From Cylindrobasidium torrendii FP15055 ss-10 (taxonomy: Eukaryota; Basidiomycota; Agaricomycetes; Agaricales; Physalacriaceae): a stretch of DNA of 25,483 nt. Position 1 is the first letter of the stretch. Each line of letters opens with the position of its first letter. Made by a program: the position numbers and the translations under genes. The DNA lies in contig KN880744.1 of assembly GCA_000934385.1 (NCBI GenBank), positions 1 to 25,483 on the forward strand, given 5' to 3'. Of the stretch, positions 19,916 through 25,483 are shown piece by piece. A model generated the notes under the pieces. The model saw only the letters and a program-made list of their open reading frames with translations, was not told the origin of the DNA and searched no databases.

Positions 19916-21409
19916 ATGGCTGCCGTAGCACAAGCACAAGCGCAACAGCAGCAAAGACGACAAGCTGCACCGCCGCAGCTCAGGGCGCCGACGGCCCGCG
20001 CCGCAGCATTACAGAGTCGGATGGCGCTCAAGCAACGCGCGCCGCCTATGTCCCTGGCTTTGAACGACCGCGAGCGAGTCTTTGGTGTCGGCCGTGGTGC
20101 CACCAAGGCGCATCCATCTCTGGCTCAAATGGCTACCCAGCCGGACAACCGACCTCATTTTGCGCATTTCTTGTTTGTTCAATTACTCCCCGCACAGCCT
20201 TTTCAATTACTCACCCTTTGACAGAGAACCTAGTGGTGCAGTCCGTGTCGGTACAACCCATATTCACGCTTCCGGTATCAAGTTCGGCGATGTCAACTAC
20301 AACATGCGCGCAGAAGACCTCGACATCATGGAGGAGCTTGGACATGGCAACTACGGCTCTGTCCGCCGCGCACTACACAAACCCACCCAAACATTCATGG
20401 CAATCAAGGAGACCCGGCTTGCCCTAGACAAGGACGCCGACCAGCGTATCGTCCGCGAATTAGAGATACTCCACAACGCCCGGAGTGCCCACATCATCGA
20501 TTTCCATGGCGCTTTCACCGCGGAGGGCTCGATTTACTCCCTCATCGAATACATGGATGCCGGCAGTCTCGATAAACTCACTGGATTCGAAGTCAACATC
20601 GCCTATCGCACGGTTACTGGCGACGAAGCCGTTTGGCAAGGCATGCCAGAAATTATTCTCAAGCGAATATGTTCCAGCACTGTGAAAGGCCTGCACTTCC
20701 TGAAGAATGACTTGGTCCGTCGTACATCTTTGCTCATGAACGCATGCTGACGTCCTACCGCACAGGATGTAATGCATCGCGACGTCAAACCCACAAACGT
20801 CCTCATGAACCTAAGGGGTCAGGTCAAGGTCTGCGACTTTGGCGTTTCTAAGCAACTTGAAAACTCGAAGGTCGCTAGGACTAACATCGGGTGTCAAACG
20901 TACATGGCTGTACGTCGCCAGCCTTCATTCTTTATCACGATTGCTCATACGCCACCCTGCTCAGCCCGAACGCATCCAGGGTGAATCCCGACAATCTCTC
21001 GGCGATTACACCGTCGCAGCGGATGTCTGGTCAGTCGGATTGACTGCCATCGAAGTCGCTTGCGGACATTACCCATGGCCAATGAACTTCATGTCTGAGG
21101 CTTTTGCCCAGGTTGGTCTTAGTTGCCCTTGTGTAACTTTTTCTCATTGCATCTTTCAACTAGCTTTCCTGCATCATGCATGGCGACCTTCCCACCCTTC
21201 CACCAGGCTACAGCGAAGCTGCAAATCACTGGGTCGATGGGTGTCTCAACCGCAATCCAGACAAGCGTCCCACGTATCAGCAACTCATCGACCATCCATG
21301 GTTGGCTGACGATAACGTCTCTGATGCGGACATGATTTCATGGACGGCAATTGCGTACCGCTTCAAGGGCAGTCGGCGGATAACTCCAGCGCCGCCTGTT
21401 GGTGCATAG
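19916..21409 (+). CDS. PBS2: MAP kinase kinase of the Pbs2/Wis1 type
   Basis: Exons 19916-20172, 20225-20714, 20766-20909, 20965-21111 and 21164-21409 give 427 residues. The N-terminus (1-112) is Ala/Gln-rich and ends in the Pbs2-like PSGAV and HASGIKF blocks. The kinase domain has the Gly loop GHGNYGSV (125-132), Lys147 in MAIK, EYMDAGSLDKL, HRDVKPTN (253-260), DFG (273-275) and APE (297-299). The C-terminal lobe has the NRNPDKRPTYQQLIDHPWL helix. Pbs2 phosphorylates Hog1 in the osmotic stress pathway. Two oddities stand out: the activation loop has Ser283 and Thr288 five residues apart instead of four, and about 15 extra residues sit after SLDKLTG. The N-terminal region is shorter than in yeast Pbs2, whose long extension docks the upstream kinase. 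Assignment to Pbs2 is good; it could be a diverged paralogue. Confidence 0.88.
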
Positions 21410-21931
21410 GACATCCGTGTCTAGAAATTTTGGTTGCGCGCTGCATGGGAGGCGGGTAGTACGTTTACAATGGGTTGTTCTAGGGTGTTCCGCCGTGCCC
21501 GTCCACTCTTCTCTCGATTCGGTTTTTTTTGGTCATTCTACTGGTCATTCACCCGCCGTACACATCACACGCGTGATTGCATTTCTTCTCGCCCTTGTAC
21601 GCCACGGACTCACGGTAGTACCTGCATAACAACGGAGGACGCCCAGGATGGCTTGAACTGGCCAGTACACTAATCCCAACTTCGTCTCATTCATAGCTGT
21701 GCTTTATATGCCTTTTTACTGCCATATTTATAGAGTGTTAATGTTGTGGTGGTTGTGCGCCATCCATACAGGTACCTTATGTAAAGCAGAAGAAATGTAC
21801 TGTGGTTACCGGTCGCTGGCAGCGAACACTGAAATTATAAAGCCCAAATCCGTGCTAGTATCTCCACGATCTGCCCAAATGCTAGTTTCGCGTGATCGTG
21901 ACCGTTTCACACTTTCTTCCACCTTACGTCC
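21410..21931. other. Intergenic region, no gene seen
   Basis: This 522-bp spacer separates two plus-strand genes. Several short frames (for example 21434-21673 and 21699-22025) lack recognisable residues or splice-consistent partners. The last 30 bp before 21932 are pyrimidine-rich, as expected of a fungal 5' leader. No tRNA-like cloverleaf was noticed. Confidence 0.6.
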
Positions 21932-22877
21932 ATGCCGCCACGACGACGTGCTACGGCCTATGACGCCTCTGGGTTGCGCGTTCACAAGAACGGGAAACGC
22001 GTTGTCCAGGACGCAAGAAATTTGAACTTGCAGCACAAATCTACGACGACAAGGAATGCGCACGGAGAATGGATCGCGCAAGATGCGGGAGGGCAATTGG
22101 GGGCCAGGAAAACGGCAAAAAGACGGCGGAGCTCATCGGCGGGAGCGCAAGGAGAGGATGAAGAAGTGCGTCAAGCTCGAAACAGAGATACAGAAGAAAG
22201 TTCAGAAGGCGAAGAACCTGCTGCGAAGAAGAGGAAGTTTGAGCATGACGATTCGTTCCTTGAGGACACCAGGCTAGAAGCGCAAATACCTGGTACTTCA
22301 TCCAGACCGGGGCACCCCTCTTCGGTGCGTCCTATATGCTACGGGCAGTGATGCGATGCTTATTGGTCATATTCTACTGACAGGACTTACTCAAATGTAT
22401 TCATCATTATGCTAGCTCCTACTACACCGAACGCAATTTACTGCTCAACATCTCAAGAGAATACCGAGAAGAGAGACGACGCCAGCGGCGTGAGAAGGCG
22501 GAGCAGGAGGGAAAGGAGGAGGACGAGAGAGATGAAGAGGATTTGAGTGAAGGAGAGTCGGAAATCGAACTTCCCGAGTCCGAGGACTGGCAAGAACCCA
22601 AAAAGCGACATGTACGAACAGGAAAATCGGAAGAATGGCGAAAAACACGACGACGCGACATGCACAGAGCGATGGACGGGTCAGCCCTAACTGCAATTGG
22701 TGCGTCTGCTTGTCAGTCACACAGTTTCCCCACCCAGACTTTACAGGCGTATTGTTGCAAGAGTATGTCGGCACATTGCTCGAGACTCGGATACCGCAGG
22801 GTTGGGTGAATGAAATGGAAGATGGTTCGCCTGACATGCTGGACACTCCGCAGGAACACGACGAGACGGACTTGTAA
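21932..22877 (+). CDS. Basic nuclear protein with a Rrn10-like motif (Pol I factor candidate)
   Basis: Exons 21932-22324, 22384-22699 and 22747-22877 give 279 residues. The N-terminus is rich in Arg and Lys (PPRRRATAYD, KRRRSSS, AKKRKFEHDD), a nuclear-localisation pattern. A helix DLLKCIHHYASSYYTER begins exon 2, followed by a charged Arg/Glu coiled region. The block MDGSALTAIGVLLQEYV spans the last intron. The pair of blocks resembles yeast Rrn10, a subunit of the RNA polymerase I upstream activating factor, in which VHYYAT is followed by DETSLITLGLLIEKWV. Here a long acidic and basic insert separates them. The similarity is from memory and short, so the function is tentative. The gene ends 27 bp from the convergent uL13m gene. 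Confidence 0.7.
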
Positions 22878-22904
22878 TATAGAATTGATCAGAATATCAC
22901 TACG

Positions 22905-23585
22905 CTATGCGCTACTGGGAAGTTTGTCGAGGAAGCCTTTGGGAAGGATGCGTGGCTTGGACTCTGCTATAGGCTGAGGATTCCAGTCCGGGGGAAGAGT
23001 GCCATCGTGGAAGCTCCGGAAGAGGTTCATCTCTGTAATTCCCATCTCACTCCCGGGGAATATTCGTAGTCGCTCAAGCCTCCGGTCGCGTAGCTTGTTT
23101 TTAGGCAACATGCCAGAAACGGCATGGCGAATAATCTACAGTCCAGTTAGTCTTGCAACAGCCAAAGCGCTGAAAGCACTCGACGCACCTCCTCCGGCTT
23201 CTTAATCATCATATCCTTGTAGACAACCTCCTTCAGACCGCCCGGGTACATTGAGTGCTTCCTGAACATGAATTGGTCTGGTTTGCGCCCAGTCGACTTG
23301 ATTTTGGCACAATTGGTGACAACGACATAGTCGCCGCAGTCCACTGTTAAGATGAGTCCTCTGGTATTGTGGCACAGGGAAAACAACGTACCGCCGGGGT
23401 CGTAGATGGGCTTGTGCTTGCCCATAAGAACTAGCGCAATGCGCTCCGCGAGCTTGCCGACAATGCGTTCGCTTGCGTCTACGTGATGCCAGACGCGCGC
23501 ATAGGCCAAAGCAGTCTAATACTCTGTTAGTCGCACAATAGTTTGGTTTCATGCTGTCACGAACGTTGCCAACGACTTGCGACAT
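22905..23585 (-). CDS. MRPL23: Mitochondrial large-subunit ribosomal protein uL13m
   Basis: Exons in transcription order are 23585-23565 (21 nt), 23515-23392, 23343-23189 and 23135-22905, giving 176 residues. The uL13 signature is clear: YARVWHHVDASERIVGKLAE, MGKHKPIYDPG, DCGDYVVVTNCAKI and HSMYPGGLKEV, then the VSGMLPKNKLRDRRLERLRI segment. The N-terminal MSQVVGNTALAYARVW is typical of fungal mitochondrial forms, and the C-terminal extension WNPQPIAESKPR is like theirs. It is a component of the mitochondrial large ribosomal subunit. The intron at 23344-23391 is 48 nt and stop-free. The start codon is head to head with the aldo-keto reductase gene, 111 bp apart. Confidence 0.93.
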
Positions 23586-23696
23586 GGCGGTGAGAACAGG
23601 ACCAAAAGTTCAGCTTCGGGCCGATGTCCGGTTAAGGCCATTCTCCAGTCTCCGCCAAGTCCAATTCAGATCGCATTGCGCTCAACAACTCGCAGG
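23586..23696. promoter_or_regulatory. 111-bp divergent intergenic region between uL13m and aldo-keto reductase
   Basis: Only 111 bp separate the two start codons, so promoters of both genes must share or overlap this stretch. In the plus direction a frame runs through it into the reductase exon, but it carries no family residues and is taken as chance. No named element is visible. Confidence 0.4.
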
Positions 23697-24948
23697 ATGT
23701 CTATACCCTCTGTCAGACTCTCTTCGGGTACTGGAACCATTGAATTTTCTGCGGTCTTTACCTGATTTCGTCTATTGCCCGCCAGGTTATGAGATGCCCT
23801 GTGTGGGCTTAGGCGTGTATCAAAATTATACCACTCAGGCATCCGTTCTTGAAGCTCTCAGATACGGATATAGGTTCTTGTTTTCTGTGCTTCATTTTCG
23901 CCCAGAACTGAAGCATACTGTTTCGCCTAGGCACATTGATTCAGCGCAAGCCTACCGCAATGAGGCCCATGTTGGCGCAGCCGTGCACGAAAGCGCCGGT
24001 GTACAACGCGAAGATGTCTTCGTTAGTAAGACTACACTACTGCTACACCATCAATGTCTCAGTGGGCTCAGCGACCAAGTGTATCTCAAAAAATCACGGT
24101 TACGAGAAGACACCGAAAGGTGTCGACGAATCCTTGAGGAAATTTGGCTTCGGTATGTCTCCACGCCCATGATCTCACTCATAGTTTGTGCGCACTGACG
24201 ACTTCTAGACTATGTTGACCTCTTCCTCATCCATAATCCTCATTCAGGAAAGGATCTTCGTCTTGAGACTTATAGAGCCTTGCTAGAATGCAAAGCATCT
24301 GGGAAGATACGCTCAGTGGGTGTATCTAACTAGTAGGTTCCTCTCTATTTGTTTTCTGGTCTATTGTGACCTCAATGTCCTCCAGTGGTGTACAACATCT
24401 TGAGGAGATACGCGCTGCAGGATACGAGATGCCCGCCGTGAACCAAATTGAGGTCATTCTTTTTCCATACAACCGGATGCAAAGGTGCTTACCTATCCAT
24501 CTACTCAGCTTCATCCACTTTGTCAGCAAAAGCCAATCGTGGAGTATTGCAGGAAGAACATGATAATCGTACAAGCTTATTCGCCGCTCATCCAGGGGAA
24601 AATGGACAATCCGATTTTCAACGCGCTTGCTCTCAAGGTGAGCCCTGATTGCCGCCTGACTACATCGACATGCAACTGAAATGTCTCAACCAGTACCGTC
24701 GCGATGTTGCTCAAATATTGATTCGCTGGTCACTGCAAAAAGGGTCTGTAATTGGCATGATGGCAACCGCAGAGCATTCAATCTCCCACAGATTTGTGCC
24801 GCTTCCGAAAAGTGCTACTCCCCAACGCATAAAATCGAACCTACAGGTCTTTGACTTTGTCCTAACGGAAGAAGACATGGCACAGTTGGATAGCTTGGAC
24901 CAGGGGAAGGACGGCGCTGTGACGTGGAATCCAGTCGATGTGCCCTAA
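23697..24948 (+). CDS. Aldo-keto reductase
   Basis: Eight exons, 23697-23727, 23786-23873, 23931-24025, 24072-24152, 24209-24332, 24386-24452, 24509-24637 and 24694-24948, give 289 residues, normal for the family. The AKR hallmarks are [37 protein letters not shown] and NQIELHP. The catalytic tetrad is complete: Asp43, Tyr48, Lys74 and His107. The C-terminal [16 protein letters not shown] region, then [19 protein letters not shown], is the NADPH-binding end. Such enzymes reduce aldehydes or ketones with NADPH in the cytosol; the substrate is not predictable. The first intron (58 nt) uses the donor after TCGG so that SSG joins YEMP. The intron at 23874-23930 is 57 nt and stop-free. Confidence 0.93.
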
Positions 24949-25263
24949 AACGAGGCATAGCGGTGGAGTTATACCCTTGTAGCGTGTTTGATACATCTGC
25001 TTGCATTGCTGATAGATTGTTAAACAGGTCGTTTACAATACCGACAATGAAGTTGTTCCGGACTTGGACAGTTATCGACAACCATGAATGGGAAAATGTG
25101 GAGGCTGGTGTCAGTGAACCTACGGCGGTTTTTTGAGCACTCAGCAGACTGTCCTGAATGAATATTACCCCAGATTTGTCATGTTGACCAAATTGGCAAC
25201 TGTCGCAACTAACATCACAGAATAATTAAACTCATTATATAGGTTTATATCGAGTCCGTGGTA
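24949..25263. other. Intergenic region downstream of the reductase, no gene seen
   Basis: A 70-codon plus frame (24924-25136) overlaps the reductase 3' end and shows no family features. The stretch from about 25150 to 25260 is AT-rich. Nothing else is recognised before the repeat array. Confidence 0.5.
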
Positions 25264-25451
25264 CATATAAAGGTAGACGATATACATAATGCGAGGCCGG
25301 ATCGTAATACTCTATAAAGGGATCGTGGTACAAATAAAGGAGACCGGTACGCATTATAATGTACGCGGTGCGCATTATAATGCGCGCGCGGCACGTTATA
25401 GTGAACGCTCGATGCACTATAATGCGTCGCGGCGGATGGGGCAGCAAGCAT
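25245..25451 (-). CDS. Possible small heptapeptide-repeat ORF
   Basis: The minus-strand frame of 68 codons begins with MLAAPSAATHYSASS and contains three clear heptads of [V/A]HYN[V/A]xR, with weaker heptads on both sides. It coincides exactly with the 21-bp repeat array. No splice partners, signal peptide or family resemblance are seen, and the frame could be a passive result of the repeat having a period divisible by three. The open frame also reaches the right window edge upstream of this ATG, so an upstream exon is possible. Confidence 0.2.
   Translation of the reverse strand: MLAAPSAATHYSASSVHYNVPRAHYNAHRVHYNAYRSPLFVPRSLYRVLRSGLALCISSTFICTTDSI
25264..25430. repeat. Degenerate 21-bp tandem repeat array with palindromic cores
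   Basis: A ten-base core related to CATTATAATG recurs at 25352, 25373, 25394 and 25415, exactly 21 bp apart. Weaker copies lie at 25331 (CAAATAAAGG), near 25310, at 25285 and at 25264. The best core is self-complementary, and at 25370-25385 it extends to a perfect 16-bp palindrome (GCGCATTATAATGCGC). On the minus strand the 21-bp period encodes a heptapeptide repeat of the form [V/A]HYN[V/A]xR, in an open frame from an ATG at 25451 to a stop at 25245. Array start and end are approximate. Confidence 0.75.
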
Positions 25452-25483
25452 CTTGGCGTTGTTGGCGAGGGAAACGGGCAACC

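Noticed and set aside
19658..19928. Plus-strand ORFs overlapping the BAG/PBS2 divergent region
   Set aside because: They are shadows of the BAG first exon and promoter sequence, with no protein features.
20590..20638. Possible 49-nt intron within the kinase exon (GTCAAC to GCAAG)
   Set aside because: Removing it puts the next exon out of frame with the conserved MPEIILKRI helix, so it is left as coding sequence.
23551..24198. 215-codon plus-strand ORF covering the first reductase exons
   Set aside because: It only stays open because it reads through two introns, one of them 3n and stop-free; the family start [15 protein letters not shown] at 23697 with splicing fits better.
1..25483. CRISPR arrays, bacterial operons, transposase or reverse transcriptase, tRNA or rRNA genes
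   Set aside because: The DNA is intron-rich fungal sequence; no array with unique spacers, no mobile-element enzyme motif and no cloverleaf was seen.

Overview
The window is eukaryotic nuclear DNA from a basidiomycete fungus, most likely an agaricomycete. Genes are small and tightly packed on both strands. They are cut by many short GT-AG introns, about 45-60 nt and mostly 47-53, and coding exons can be as small as 17-21 nt. There is no prokaryotic, viral or transposon-like coding sequence. All gene models below were built by hand from splice signals, reading phase and conserved protein blocks; no search was run.

Layout, left to right: a possible truncated gene leaves the left edge (-, 1-277). 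It is head to head with a TTC27/Emw1 tetratricopeptide protein (+, 445-3211). Next come a 13-exon DHA1-type major facilitator transporter (+, 3447-5539) and a RING plus TRAF-type zinc finger protein (+, 5910-7582). The DEAD-box rRNA-processing helicase Rrp3/DDX47 (-, 7921-9473) follows, then a 708-residue unrecognised protein with a beta-rich C-terminus (-, 9717-12010). That gene shares an 87-bp divergent intergenic region with a 17-exon TRAPP II subunit, Trs130/TRAPPC10 (+, 12098-16418). An API5-family HEAT-repeat protein (-, 16705-18747, 5' end unresolved) is followed by a ubiquitin-like/BAG Hsp70 co-chaperone (-, 19151-19738). The latter is head to head with a Pbs2-type MAP kinase kinase (+, 19916-21409). 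Then come a basic nuclear protein with a Rrn10-like motif (+, 21932-22877) and mitochondrial ribosomal protein uL13m (-, 22905-23585). The last gene is an aldo-keto reductase (+, 23697-24948). The right end carries a degenerate 21-bp tandem repeat array.

Most genes are ordinary housekeeping genes: ribosome biogenesis (Rrp3, perhaps the Rrn10-like protein), mitochondrial translation (uL13m), Golgi trafficking (Trs130), stress signalling and proteostasis (Pbs2, BAG). They do not form a pathway cluster. No new multi-gene system is evident. The points worth a second look are: a Pbs2 activation loop with an extra residue between the two expected phosphosites; a RING domain whose first zinc knuckle sits on a 17-nt microexon; a TRAF-type protein without a MATH domain; five stop-free introns of length 3n; the possible PINIT-like C-terminus of the 708-residue protein; a Rrn10-like gene; and the 21-bp repeat that encodes a heptapeptide repeat on the minus strand.
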